Part shown: positions 23,885-36,600 of the stretch, piece by piece
Layout of the letters: every line of letters begins with the position of its first letter
Position numbering within the stretch: the stretch's first letter is position 1
The notes under the pieces: model-generated
Databases searched by the model: none
What the model was told of the DNA's origin: nothing
The model's input: the letters and a program-made list of their open reading frames with translations, nothing else
Made by a program: the position numbers and the translations under genes
Assembly: GCF_004210375.1 (NCBI RefSeq)
Contig: NC_134837.1
Span: forward strand, 21,399,586 to 21,463,585
From: Tachypleus tridentatus
Taxonomy: Eukaryota; Arthropoda; Merostomata; Xiphosura; Limulidae
DNA length: 64,000 nucleotides
Direction of reading: 5' to 3'

Positions 23885-26040
23885 GGGATCTATTAGTTCA
23901 TCTCGGCTGTTCCATCCTCTAAGGCCTAATTATTAATAAACAATTTGAATCTTAAAGCCAGTCCTTATCGTTCATGTAATTATAAAACTTTCTCTTGAAC
24001 TCAATTAAACTTGCAGCCTCCACAACATCTGAAGACTACCAAACTACCTTCTTTGTTCTACTTTCCCGTTTCACCAACTTTCTTCATCTTATACACAATT
24101 TCCTGTTATTCCAGTCAATTTAAATATGTTTTTCTGTAAGTTTGTCTATGCTCACTGAGCCCACCTGTTTTCTTCACTTGCAGATGCTCTTTCCTTTCTA
24201 TAAAGAATGTTTGTTTTGAATACTTAAATTTAACCTTTTAAACACTTTTCCACATCCGATTAGTGTAACTCGGATGTCCAATTAACAACAGATAATTCTT
24301 GTCGCATTCTCTCGAAATTTGCATTTATGAAATTTGTAAACAAAAGAGTATTTCTTATCTCCGTATGGAGCAAAGTCTTGAACTTTATGAGTTGCTCTCT
24401 CATGTACCCAAGTTTCCACCCTCTTGATCAGTTCTGTATCCAAGTTTCCACCCTCTTGATCAGTTCTGTATCCAAGTTTCCACCCTCTTGATCAGTTCGG
24501 TACCCAAGTTTCCACCCTCTTGATCAGTTCTGTACCCAAGTTTCCACCCTCTTGATCAGTTCTGTATTTAAAATCGGCAATAAATTTAAAGTAGAGTTGT
24601 TTCTTGTAGGTTCTTTGTGTTATTGGTGAAGAAATGTATCCTGAACTGTTTCCAGAAACTCTTCCTTGAAATAGAAATCGCCCATAACTATGATTTCGTT
24701 AACAGCTGAAATCTTAATATCATTAAGTTTCTCCTTAATTTCATCAGTATCATTTGGTGGTCTGTAACAAATTTTCAATGAAAACCTTTCACCTTTATAT
24801 CCACTAAAAGAAACCCAAATACATTCAAACTCCTTAATATTATCTGTAATATCCATAAACTTCAATAGAATGTAACTCTTATTTTACACATCTATATTTA
24901 ACTGTTTTAGTTATTCCCATTATATCAAGATCCTCTATTTCTGCTGGTCTTCTAATGTCATATATTATATTACTTCTAGCATTACAATAGTAACCATTAA
25001 CCCTACCCTCATAACTATTTCTATATTCGTTTCCTATGATAAACTGTTCCTTCCTCTTACACTCTTTACATTTAGTTTCATGACCCTCGCCACTATCTCT
25101 TCCTAGTTTAAAACTTTCTTTACAGCTGTGTTAATATCCCCAGCAAAAAAGCTAACCCTCCATCTTATTTAAATGTAAACCATTCATTTCAAAAAGTACT
25201 CTTCTTCCACTGAACTGATCTCACAAGTCCAACCAGCTAATCTGTTTATCCTAGCATACTAATCCACACTTATCCCTAATAACGTACATATAGCTTCATC
25301 CCAACAGTTAATTCTGAGCATTATCTACGGAAAAAAAATCAGGTTGCGGCTTTATTTTCTTTAAATGTATTATATATTAATTAGTTTCTCTGACCTACTC
25401 TTCCGTACATCATTAGCCCTACATGCACCACAACAATTGCATCTGTTAACCATATTTATTATATATCCTGCTCCGTCAGTTATATATCCTTCACCGCTGA
25501 TAACATAATATGATTCTTTTATCCCTGTTTATCTCACAGGCTATTCTACCTTAAAGCTTTGTCAAGGAATCATCTATAGCATCTATCATCCATATCCTTC
25601 TTTAACCCTTTTGTTGTTGTTTTTTTCCTTTCAATACCTCCTGGGCTGAAGAAGCCAAGACCTGCAATTTGTTTCTCAATAGAATAGGCTCATTACAGTT
25701 AAATTTGCTACTTTTAGCCCTACTAGTACTTTCTTTTTTTAGCTTCCCGAAAGTCATCGTAAACTGATGTATTCCTTGCACGTAAAAGCTTGAGATCCTG
25801 TTGCCATGCCCACAGTCTATACTTCATCCATTTCCTCTACTTTATATATAATAGCCTCCATCTTCTCCTCCAGCCTACAAACTCTATGTACAGATTGTAC
25901 ATCTTCATTATTATCTCCATAAAATGTACGTATCAGTCCTGAATTCTCAGGTAAAACCCACTCATTGCACTTGTTGAACAAAAAAACTGAATGCTCAACT
26001 CCTAAAGTAGTCTTAACAATTGTATTTACCTCGGTTATTT
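23885..26040 (-). mobile_element. CR1-like LINE remnant (ORF1 esterase, endonuclease, RT C-terminus)
   Basis: On the minus strand from right to left: ORF1-like coiled-coil text near 25980-25820 (VHRVCRLEEKMEAIIYKVEE), esterase-domain motifs near 25440-25150 (VHVGANDVRKSRSEKLI and LFEMNGLHLNKMEG), then the endonuclease start GYYCNARSN...EDLDIMGIT near 25000-24900. The apurinic-type endonuclease follows (KICYRPPNDTDEIKEKLND, EIIVMGDFYF; 24865-24620), and finally an RT C-terminus DVVEAASLIEFKRKFYNYMN near 24035-23965. Nearly all of the RT is missing between 24600 and 24200, and a 32-bp tandem repeat occupies part of that place. Many stops; inactive. Confidence 0.75.
24409..24568. repeat. 32-bp tandem repeat, five copies
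   Basis: Unit CCAAGTTTCCACCCTCTTGA TCAGTTCTGTAT; copies are registered at 24411, 24443, 24475, 24507 and 24539 and are almost identical. It lies inside the LINE remnant where RT would be expected. Confidence 0.95.
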
Positions 26041-26648
26041 TCTTACTGTTTAAGTTTTACACACAATTTTCCTTCGTAATAATGTTTCTATTTCATATTC
26101 TAACACTACTTTAACTTTTCTGTAACCGCTTTTTATTGTGAAATTCGTTAGATTGACATTTTTATATTGAATTGTGATTTGGGAAGTTTAAGAAATCAGT
26201 GTCTGATGCTAGTTGTCAACCACATAATTATTAAAAGTATAATTTTCAAAATTAAGAGTACGCCTGAAATGGACCATAATGACAAAAATTTATATCAATA
26301 TTCTTTTAAAAACTGAATCATCTTTCATGACATATAAAATTTTTTTTATCCTGATGGTGATGGTGTTTTATTGTCGTTTATTCTTTTTTTCGCATATCTA
26401 TAAATTTTGAATAGGCATTTATACAATCACCAGAATTGGTTTTAAAAAGTTTCACAGCATTCAAATATTTACTATATAATATAAACAAAAGTAAATCTAT
26501 GTCACGAATGTTCGAAAAATGTTTAATGTTTTAACTTCTGTTGTTGATTTAAAGTCATGCTTAACTCATTGTTATTCTCTCTAGTAACTCATCGTTAATT
26601 CTGAAGGCTTATAACCCTATACAGCGGGTTTCAATAACAATGAACAAA

Positions 26649-26915
26649 ACCCGGCAGAGCCAGGTGGTTAAGACACTCGATTCGTAATTCGGGGTTGTGG
26701 GTCCGAATCCCCGTCACTCCAAACATGCTCGCCACTTCAGCCATGGGGCATTATAACGTTACGGTCAGTCCCACTATTCGTTGGTAAAAGTATTGGCGGT
26801 GGGCGGTGATGACTAGCTGCCTTCTCTCTTGTCTTACACTGCTAAATTAAGGACGGCTAGCGCAGATAGCCCTCGTGCAGCTTTACGCGAGATTCACAAA
26901 CAAACAACAAACAAA
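26649..26915 (+). mobile_element. SINE family 1
   Basis: Head ACCCGGCAGAGCCAGGTGG; box B GGGTCCGAATCCCC has one change. Internal deletion next to TTGGTAAAAG. Tail ends in CAAACAACAAAC. Confidence 0.9.
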
Positions 26916-27309
26916 TAAATCAGATTTCTGCAGATATTACACTGTTTACTTCAAATGTGTCTTGTGTTCGTTGTTGAAAACATAATAGTAATTTCTGATA
27001 AATAAAGGTTTAAAAGCTGATTACAAAAAGAAGTTTATGACTAATTTATTAATTTTGATTTGTAAGACTTTGTGCATCATTAGATGTGCCTACAACTGTG
27101 CTCCTATACTTTAACTCAGAGCTAAGCTATTTCTAGAAAAAAATATTTCCGTGAGTTTCACGGTTTGATGATAGTTAATTAAAATAACAGACAAATCGTA
27201 CTAATCGTATATGTATCACTCTCTCATATGTACAAACAAATACGTACATACAGACCGAACCAAAGTTTGTCCACAACTTTTAGACAATCATCGTTTCGGA
27301 TGTTATTGT

Positions 27310-27420
27310 TCTTTTCGGATATTCGCGAAAAGCTATTTAAGTGTTATCTGCGTCAGGCGTTCCTAATTTTGAACTAACAGGACAGACTAATCAACAGCGT
27401 CTACCGCTAACTCTTGTGCC
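27310..27420 (-). mobile_element. SINE relic, third subfamily
   Basis: On the minus strand: GAGTTAGCGGTAGACGCTGT, GTTAGTTCAAAATTAGGAAC, GCAGATAACACTT and CTTTTCGCGAA, matching the 20060-20240 variant. Confidence 0.55.
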
Positions 27421-28010
27421 TTTCTGGTCTTGCACATTTCTTGGATTATTCCACTAGCCTTTATAACCTTTCCCAGTCCCGAAAATACGGTCTATCAGTG
27501 TTTATAAAATGCTGTGTTTTTTCACTCTTTTTGGCAAACGCAACTTCTGAAAGTGGTAACAGTTATATATTAGTTATTTTGCTAAAGAAAACCATCAACA
27601 AAAAAGTGAGAAAACATGGTAAAATTCAATTATGGCCATCTACAAATATTTCTAAGTTGAATGAAATACGTATAAAATCATTGCTATTTTATGGAAATGA
27701 AGTTATAATTAAAAGTATGTTTCAAACAATAGAAAAGGAAATTGTGTAACCTACAACATGATATCGGCTGCTGTGTGCGTTAACGCAGCGTATTTTTAAG
27801 GTTATAAACATAACATATATAAATTTTTGAAAGTTTAAGAACAAACTGTGTAAATAAACATTGACTACTTAATATTATTAGAAGAGACAGATGTCTAGAA
27901 ATCAATTAACTGTACTTATTCGTAGACAACTGTACGCCCTTTTCCGTCCGTGCCAAGCATCTAGAAGAGTCGACTATCTGTACAAAATGGTCTGTCTTTC
28001 ACTTAACCAG

Positions 28011-28289
28011 GGCCCTGCATGGCCAGGTGGTAAAAGCACTCGACTAGTAATCTGAGGGTCGAGGGTTCGAATCCCCGTCATCCCAAACATGCTTGCCCTC
28101 TCAGACGTGGGGGCGTTATAATGTGACGGTCATTCCCACTATTCTTTCGTAAAAGAGCAAACCTAGATGTAGCGGTGGGTGGTGATGACTAGCTGCCTTC
28201 TCTCTAGTCTTACTCTACAAAATTAGGGACGGCTAACGGTGATAGCCATCGAGTAGGTTTGCGCGAAATTCAAAAACAAACAAACAAAT
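28011..28289 (+). mobile_element. SINE family 1 with target-site duplication
   Basis: Direct repeat ACTTAACCAG at 28001-28010 and 28290-28299. Head GGCCCTGCATGGCCAGGTGG; tail GCGCGAAATTCAAAAACAAA. Confidence 0.95.
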
Positions 28290-28380
28290 ACTTAACCAGT
28301 GTTGTTGTTAAGGTCAAAATTACACCAATGATTATCTATGCTCTACCAATTACGAGTATCAAAACTCGGTTGCTGTTTGG

Positions 28381-28641
28381 CTTTTTTTTATTTTATTTCG
28401 CGTAAATTTATACGAGAGTTATCTACGTTAGTAATCCCTAAATTAGCAGTGTAAGACTAGAGGGAAGGCAGCTAGTCATCAACATCCACCGCCAACTCTT
28501 AGACTACTCTTTTTACCAACAAATAGTGGGACTGATTGTAACATTACAACAACACCACATCTGAAAGAGTATATTTTTTTGGGACGGGGAAGCTGGTGTC
28601 TAGCAGAATAAATTCACAGACATACCATTGTGCTACTGGGG
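28381..28641 (-). mobile_element. Chimeric SINE: family 1 body and tail with family 2 head
   Basis: Left part is the family 1 tail and body in minus orientation, up to GGGACGGGGA near 28590. It then switches to the reverse complement of the family 2 head (GTCTAGCAGAATAAATTCAC, ACATACCATTGTGCTACTGG). Confidence 0.7.
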
Positions 28642-28829
28642 AGACATATATAAATGTAAATGTTATACAGAAGTTAGAAAATAAAGTTTTTTTATTTTCG
28701 ATATTAAATTGAACAATAAAACAGTAATAAGTGACTGAGGTTTCAATAGCGTTGCACAGTTCTGAAATATGTTTTCCAACATAGATCAACGTTCATACAA
28801 CTGTTTCCCTTCTTTTTCGTACTCAGGAG

Positions 28830-29106
28830 CGGCCCGGCACGGCCAGGTGGTTAAGGCACTCGACTTAACAGCGGTTCGCTGGTTCGAATCCCCGTCGCAA
28901 TAAACATGCTCGCCCTTTCAGCTGTGAGGGCGTTATAATGTGCGATTAATTCCACTATTCGTTGGTAAAAGAAGTATCCCAAGTGTTGGCGGTGGGTGGT
29001 GATGACTAGTTGCCTTCCCTCTAGTCTTACACTACTAAATTAGGGACAGCTAGCGCAGATAGCCCTCTTCTAGGTTTGCACAAAATTCAAAACAAATTAA
29101 ACCAAA
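28830..29106 (+). mobile_element. SINE family 1 with target-site duplication
   Basis: Head GGCCCGGCACGGCCAGGTGG. Imperfect 11-bp direct repeat CGTACTCAKGA at 28819-28829 and 29107-29117 (one mismatch). Confidence 0.92.
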
Positions 29107-29608
29107 CGTACTCATGAAACGCAGCTTTTTTTTTTATTTTCAACTTTGTGGTTTCCATAAAACCGTCATAGGTTAAAATATTCTTTTTGTCCGTAAAATA
29201 AAATAAAATTAGGTAATTCTTCTTGTTCTACAAAGTTTATTAAAATTGTAGCCCCGTTACCATCATACACACATTTATATACATTGAAGCTTTTGATAAT
29301 GTTGCCAGTGATTGTAAGGTTTCTGGTTTAGCTTCCTTAAAGATTATTTAATCAGTTAAAAGTACTACAAATGCAAGTTTAAGAGGACTTTCATATAAAA
29401 AGTAATAACTGCCATATGTACATATATATGTTCATTGTATATATCGGAGCTCTTTTGTAATGTTGTAAATGACTCTAATGTCTCTGGTTCAGCGACGTCA
29501 AAGTTTGTTTTGTTTTTCAATTAAACAAAAGTAATAACACAAATTTTCAAAGAATGAATCCATGAAAGACTTCAGCTCTCTAAAATTTATATTTAAATAT
29601 ATAAATTT

Positions 29609-29730
29609 ATTTGTTTGTTATTAAACATAAAGCTACACAATGGGTTGTCTGTGCTATTCCTACCATGGTTTACGAAACCTGATTTTTAGTGTTATAAATC
29701 CATAGATTTATTGGTGAGCCACTGAGGGGA
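29609..29730 (-). mobile_element. tRNA-derived SINE, family 2
   Basis: Minus strand: head CCTCAGTGGCTCACCAATAA (box A-like), middle TACGAAACCATGG..., tail CACAGACAACCCATTGTGTA then GCTTTATGTTTAATAACAAA. About 120 bp, shorter than family 1 and with a different head. Confidence 0.75.
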
Positions 29731-29734
29731 ACTA

Positions 29735-30500
29735 AATATCTAACCTGATATATTGATAAAGTGATAACACAAAATTTCATTTTAAATTCAGGTTTAACAA
29801 TGCTTCTTTCCTATCTGTCGTCACTTACAGTAATTACTACTCGTGGTCAGAAGACATTAATCTATTGTAAACTACGAGCTGAAATATTACAGAAGAACAA
29901 AGCAATGTAATCCATACTAGAAACTGGAAGATCGCAAAATTAATTTCTTTTTGTTAATTACTGTTATTTTAAACAACTAATTTTTTATATTTATTACATC
30001 TCAGTGTTTTTATTTAGATTAACAAAACCACCTTGGTAAATTTATTAGCAAAATTTTAATAAGAGAAAATTTTTTATTTAATATAATTTATATATGTACT
30101 TGAATTGTGTTTTAAAAATAGAACAGTAGTGCTTGTAACAGTTAAACTGAATATTACATGACGTCCGTCTCGAAGAGGAGTTCCTGTTTATGTCTTTAGT
30201 TGGTATTTTATTTCTGTAGACTGCACCAAATTGTACATGGGAAAATGCTACTTAAATATCTGTAATGTTATAATTTCTTGGAATTTTTAGAGGTGAGATC
30301 TTAAGGGCTACTAAAAATATTGACTCGCTGTATTTCAGAGAAAAACATTGTTTTTCACCCATCTGCTCTAGACGGTGTAAACATTTAACAGTTTGTAATC
30401 TGAAAATGTTTTTATCATGAGATGATTTAGTAGAAAAAACACTGATAATTCGAATAGTACATTTCCTGGAAGTTAGCTTCGTTCGCTGGTGTTAGTTGGA
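29735..30500. other. Region upstream of the hemocyanin promoter
   Basis: Between a family 2 SINE and the TATA box. No repeat or coding text recognised; any distal regulatory sites cannot be called by eye. Confidence 0.45.
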
Positions 30501-30623
30501 TATAAAACTGGTGATCGAGTCACAGCTCCACAAAGAGAGAACAGAAACGCCTTCTGTTAGGGTCTCCGAAAAGTGATCTGGTCTAAAAGATAACCGTCAG
30601 TACACTCATCTGCTACTGTCACC
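30501..30623 (+). promoter_or_regulatory. Hemocyanin core promoter (TATAAA) and 5' UTR
   Basis: TATAAA lies at 30501-30506, about 120 bp before the hemocyanin ATG at 30624. The start is in the good context CACCATGG. A transcription start would be expected near 30525-30535, leaving a 5' UTR of about 90-100 nt with no intron. The TATA box is seen directly; the transcription start is inferred. Confidence 0.6.
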
Positions 30624-33600
30624 ATGGTGCTAGACACCGTTGAAAAGCAGCTTCGGGTACTCCCCCTTTTTGAGTATGCTTCTATTCCAACTAAAGAAAA
30701 GTTTGCCCTGAAGGTTCACAGAGACCCGAAGCTACAAGGGTTAGGTGTACTGGGCCGTGGTCAGCTGTTCTCCCTTTTCCATGCTGAGCACCTTGCAGAG
30801 GCCACCAAGCTGTATGAAGTGTTGATCGGTATGACTTTAGTGTGTGTGTGTGTGTGTATTTTAATTTATGTATGTGTTTACGTTTAGTCGTTCGATCTGT
30901 GACTTTTAATGTTCACTTTTTTGTAATATCATATTTCAAATAATCAGAAAGTTTAATATTATATTTATTCGCCTGTCCAGAACTTACTTTTAAACTGTAC
31001 CTCAGAACGGCTGGTGTGGGTATTAACACTTTTTTTGATAAGGAGAGAATTACTTTTAAACCCGAATAATTCCCCATTTTATTTCTACGATTCTCTTTAC
31101 ACATCAGAACTTATAGGTTCCGCTTAACATTGAAGGAAATATGTTTTTTACTTTGAAAAATGCATTTAAATGGTACAAATAAATATAAATTTGTTCATTT
31201 CATTTGTTCATTTCATTATGATAAATTATCATTAAATTTGTATATTAATATAACTGGGGAAAAACACCCTACGGGCTGGTGTTAGTACCAGTAATTGCTA
31301 ATCGTAATATTAAACTGTAATGCTTTTCTATGTTAAAAGTTGTACCATTTATTGAGAAAAATACTGATTTTAAGAACTCCAGTATCTCAGTACAACATTA
31401 AACAATTGCATCAATACAGATGTAAACTAACACTCACGTGCAGTCCTGGTTAAAATAGTGTTTTTTTTTGTGTTCATAAAACTTTTATTCAAAATTGAGT
31501 TCTATTATAAAAAAGTGGTTGTTGCACATACTACAGTTATTTTTCTAATTGTCTGAACCTTAAATACCCGAAGTGTGATTTTTTATGGATTTTTGTCTGT
31601 GGTGCCATTCAGTATATGGCGCAAAAGTTTTGATTACATTCATAGATACTGACATACACGCTACGTCCATTATAGTAGGATTAGACTTACTTTAGCAGAG
31701 ATATTAAAATGATATAACATAGTCGCATACTATAAATTATTTTCGATATTTTGTTGCATACGAAAATTTTGCTTTATAAAATGGCACCCAGTTTTATTGT
31801 AATAGTCATTTTTTAGGGAAAAAAACAATTACTCTGTCAAATCAATGCATATTTATTTATTAGTTTTCAAAGCAATGTCACACCACTTAACCAACAGATA
31901 ATCTGGTTTGCAGGGCTACTGTTTTGTTTGAGGAAAATAGCACAGAATAGCTTGTAAGGTTCAAAGGTCACCTTCATGATTCATAAAAGCTCAAATGTAC
32001 CCGTAACTTCTCTATTACCATTTTCTATAGCTACCCCAAGAGGATTCGTACCAAAAAACAGAAGAAAAAAAAAAGCCAGTTAGAACACCCGCACGTGCTA
32101 TATGAAGACGTGTGTTAGTTTAGGGTTAATTAGTTTGTGAGTACGGTTATAAGCAAGGTTTCAGAACTGAAAAATGCCCCCGGAATTCCGAATTCCGAGA
32201 GGACCTAGGAACACAAACACACTAAGTAAATTAATATAAGAATATATATATATATGATGTTTTAATATTAGGCCACATTTTAATATCAATATCAAATTCA
32301 TACACTCAGGATTAACTACAGTGAATTTTTATTCTTACTCTTATAATATATACTTATATATTATAAAATGAGAATAGAACACTACAATACCTTTGTTGAG
32401 GAAATGAAAAATATTTGTATTTTCTACCTGTGTATATTTCGCATGGAAAATTCTCATGGATAAACAGATGATTCACTGACCACAGGTGCTAAGACGTTTG
32501 AGGAGTTTTTGGACTTCTGCCACCAGGTTCGTGATTTTGTCAATGAAGGACTTTATGTGTATGCTGTCTCTGTTGCTATCCTTCATCGTCCAGATTGTAA
32601 AGGGGTGAGTCTCCCACCTATCCAGGAAATCTTCCCTGACAAATTCATGCCTGTGCAAACAATGTATGATGCCTACAAGGAAGCCTGGCTAAACCCAAAC
32701 AAAGAGGTATGAAACAATCATCCAAAGGAACACTAAATTGTTTTTTTGTTTTGTTTTTTAAATTGTGTTTCTTAGTTAAAGCTCACACATTTTAACTTAT
32801 GCATTTATGAAATTCTTGTAATGCTCTATTTAAGATACATGTCAGCTTGTGATCTATCTTGACAAATGTTTTAACACTATTTTTAAGGCTAGGAACCAAA
32901 GCAAAATTAAACTTTATTTGAAGTTTCGCGGTGCCGATCGTGCGCAAAAATGTTGCTTGCGTAGATATTTTCTGAAAATATTAGCCCTCTTAATATACAG
33001 ATTGCGGGTTCGAATCCCGGTCGCACCAAACATGCTCGCTCTTTCAGTCGTGGGGGCGTTATATTATGACGGTCAATCTCACTATTCGTTGGTAAAAGAG
33101 TAGCCCAAGAGTTCGCGGTGGGTGGTGATGACTAGCTGCCTTTCCTCTAGCCTTACACTGCTAAATTAGGGACGGCTAGCACAGATAGCCCTCGAGTAGC
33201 TTTGTGCTAAATTCAAAAACAAAAACAAAACAAGCTTTTCGCGAAATTCAAAACAAATCACACCAAGTTTCAAGAAACACGGATAGTTAACTAGAAAACA
33301 AAAATTAAATCAATAAAAACATTGGATTACTTTAACAATAGCCTTGTTGAATTTATAGAATGGATAATTAAAATGTTTCACAAAAAATTATAATTTTTTT
33401 TAGAGTAATAGTAAAAATTTGCGTAGAAGTTTCACAAAAAATTTGTACTTTGGTCTATAAATATTCAGTAAGTATATACATTTTAACTGGTTTTTAAAAT
33501 ATATACCATATTAATTAATTGTAAAGTAATTAATATTTGTAAGCAATTCATTTCTGTGTTCATCTGCTTATTACAATCTTTAACTACATATGAGAATTAT

Positions 33601-36600
33601 CGACCGACTTTAAATTCTTTTCCCCGGAAACTAGTACCCAATTAGCTAATGAAAGTAAACTTCTGTACTTTATTATTTAATGAATCTAATCATTTCTACC
33701 TTGGCAGAATTTTTCATTTTGAACCATTTGATCCTGAGTTCGAAAAGAACCTAGAGTAAAACGTAATCAGGGTTGTTCAGAAATTTTGTTTATTTTCATC
33801 TAGTTCAAGACCTAGAGATAACCTGATTAGTTAATGACAATAACTTTACTTAATGGTGATATATTAACTCAAAATTCCGCAGGGAAGAGGTCAGGTAACA
33901 AGCAAAGGCAAATCAAAACCACAAGACTTCGAGGTGAAGCCTTGGGGAAAATCACGATTTGTGATTTGTGGATGGAGATTAAGTGATCCAAATACTCTCA
34001 ATTTATTGTTGAACGAATACAGGAATATCTCGAGAAAATGACTAATCGTTTATTTATTTCTCAATAATAGGAAGATATCATTGTTGATATGCAAAGCACT
34101 GGTAATATTCTGGACCCAGAATATAACTTGGCTTATTACCGTGAAGATATTGGAATAAACGCCCATCACTGGCACTGGCATATAGTATATCCTGCCACCT
34201 GGCGGCCAGAAGTGATAGGCAAGGTTAAGGACAGGAAAGGAGAGCTGTTCTACTACATGCATCAGCAAATGTGTGCTAGGTTGGTAACTGGTCTGCTTTT
34301 ACTACTGTACTTATCAGATATTGTACATAATAAGATTTAACAAAAGGTAATTTGTTTACATTTTTATGTGATTGGCAGTTTAAATCTCTATAAATATACT
34401 ACTAACATCAAACAGCTAGAAAATTAGGAACTGTAAAATGAACAAGGATGTAGTAATAAATGCTCCTCACAGGAATGAGCTTCAATTTATAGAAAACAGT
34501 TAAATTTGAGAGTTTAACATTTGTGAAAGGAATTTTTATTTTCGTAGCTTCTCAAACATTTCAGTTCTCTAAAGATGTATTTACTAATAATATTACGGCT
34601 CTACGAGTAAGATTGTCAAGGGATTTTGTGGCAAGGTAAGAAACAAACAATTGAACCGTATATCCAAAATAGGATCCAAACCATTTCTACTTATAATTTA
34701 AAACTACTGAGGATTTCACATGAACTTTATACAGTACCACTATGTTATCGTTCTTCCATCATGTGTGACAAAGTGTTTGTTTGTATATAATTTGATCATG
34801 TAAAATTGTGAAGTACAGCAGTATACTCCGTTTACGTTTAATAAAATTCAATATGAAATCCGCATGCAACACAAATAAATTTTCTTTTAGCTGGAGGGAC
34901 ACTGAAGCTAAAATTCCTACAATGGGCGCAATAGATAGTCTAACGTAGTTTTATTTTAAAACTAGCAAGTAACCTCAAGTATAAGTATTCCCAACAAGTT
35001 AGGTTACAATTATTACTACTTCCACTTTAATAAACACAAAAGAAATTGTTCAGCATTACAAGATTCTGTAGAGATCTCGTAAACACATTTTTCACAAAAG
35101 ATGTTTCTCATTCGGCATTTTAAACACGAAATTATTTCAATTCTGTGGGAAGTTCGACAATGTTCGTGAGACAGATTTGGGATTTGGAAATTTCACAGAA
35201 TGCCACAACCTTTAAAAACTTTCATGTTTACACTTTGATATCTTTGGACATTCTTTAGAGTAATAGTAAACATCTTTAGTGTATTAATTACAGTTGGTTT
35301 TACCAAACGTTAGTTTAAATTATTGTTATATATAGGTAACATTAGCTAAGTTTTTATATTAAATTACTAGTTAGTTTAGTTTTCTTTGTCATAATAGCCT
35401 CATACATTATTACTTCAAGGGTTCGTTTCACAGGATAACTATGTCAGATTGGTGATAAAAGTTTTTAGCCATACCACGTATTAAGTTTAACTTTTTTTTC
35501 TGATTACATTTAACTTTGATATATTAAAATGGTCTTGCAAGCTATTATTGATTTGCTATTTTGTGTCTTAATAAACATTGTTTTTTTATTTATTTGCCGT
35601 GGAAAAGCTAATATCCAAACTAACTTTGTTTAAACTAAAACATATGGGTTTGTCACAGCTAAGATAGCTTCTGACGTTATATACTTAAGATGTCGTAATG
35701 AATTTCATTTGGTAAAGTGTGGTGTTAAAAAACGAGGTCGATATTACAAACAATATACACCTACGACTACAGTTCAATATATGAACTAGTGTTTTTGCGT
35801 TCCCCATCCAAGGTTTGGCACTTTATTTATTGTTGCATTCATGAATAGTATTGGTTTTACTAGTTAGTATATCGAATGTAATTAGTTTTGTTTTAATTTG
35901 TTGTTTAGTGTTATACTTCCACTATCACTATAAAGATTATTTTACACTGTTAGTTTACAATTTGTATTTAGAACTATATCAAGTAAGCTAGCTGAACCCT
36001 ATATGACATTGTTAGGTTTACAATCGAAAATATCATTAACAGCGAGGTACCCATCTGATGGAACAATACATTTTAAACTTTATAAATAAAAGCATAGTAA
36101 GAAACCCTACAGATAATCAGGTTAATTGTATCAGGTTAATTTCGCTCTAAGTATGTAGCTTACTCTGATCGAAAGTTGTTATTATATTATCTACTGTTGA
36201 GACGGAGGGTGTCGAGGGTTTTTGAAATGATGTGGATTCTATTATTTTATGTAGTAAAATTTCAATAAATGATATGATACACTGACATCTTAATGAAACA
36301 TCTTTTTCATCCTCCATTTAGGTATGACTGTGAAAGGTTGTCTAATGGCATGCCCAGGATGGAGCCCTTCCACAATTTTCACGATACTCTTGAGGGCTAC
36401 TCCTCCCACCTAAGTTCATCCATCAATGGCTTACCCTATCCCTCACGGCCTGATGGCATGACTTTGCAGGATTTGAAAGAAGTCTCTATTCAAGAACTGG
36501 AGCGTTGGAGAGACAGAATCCTTGATGCTATCCACATAGGCCACTTGGAAGACGAAAATGGATCACACGTGCCATTGGATGAAACACGAGGTATTGATGT

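Noticed and set aside
27414-27749. 111-codon open frame
   Set aside because: Starts inside a SINE relic and has no domain features.
28011-28090. tRNA genes (box A and box B, GGTTCGAATCCCC)
   Set aside because: Every such site is the head of a 270-bp SINE with a shared body and tail, often flanked by target duplications. No 3' acceptor-stem closure was seen.
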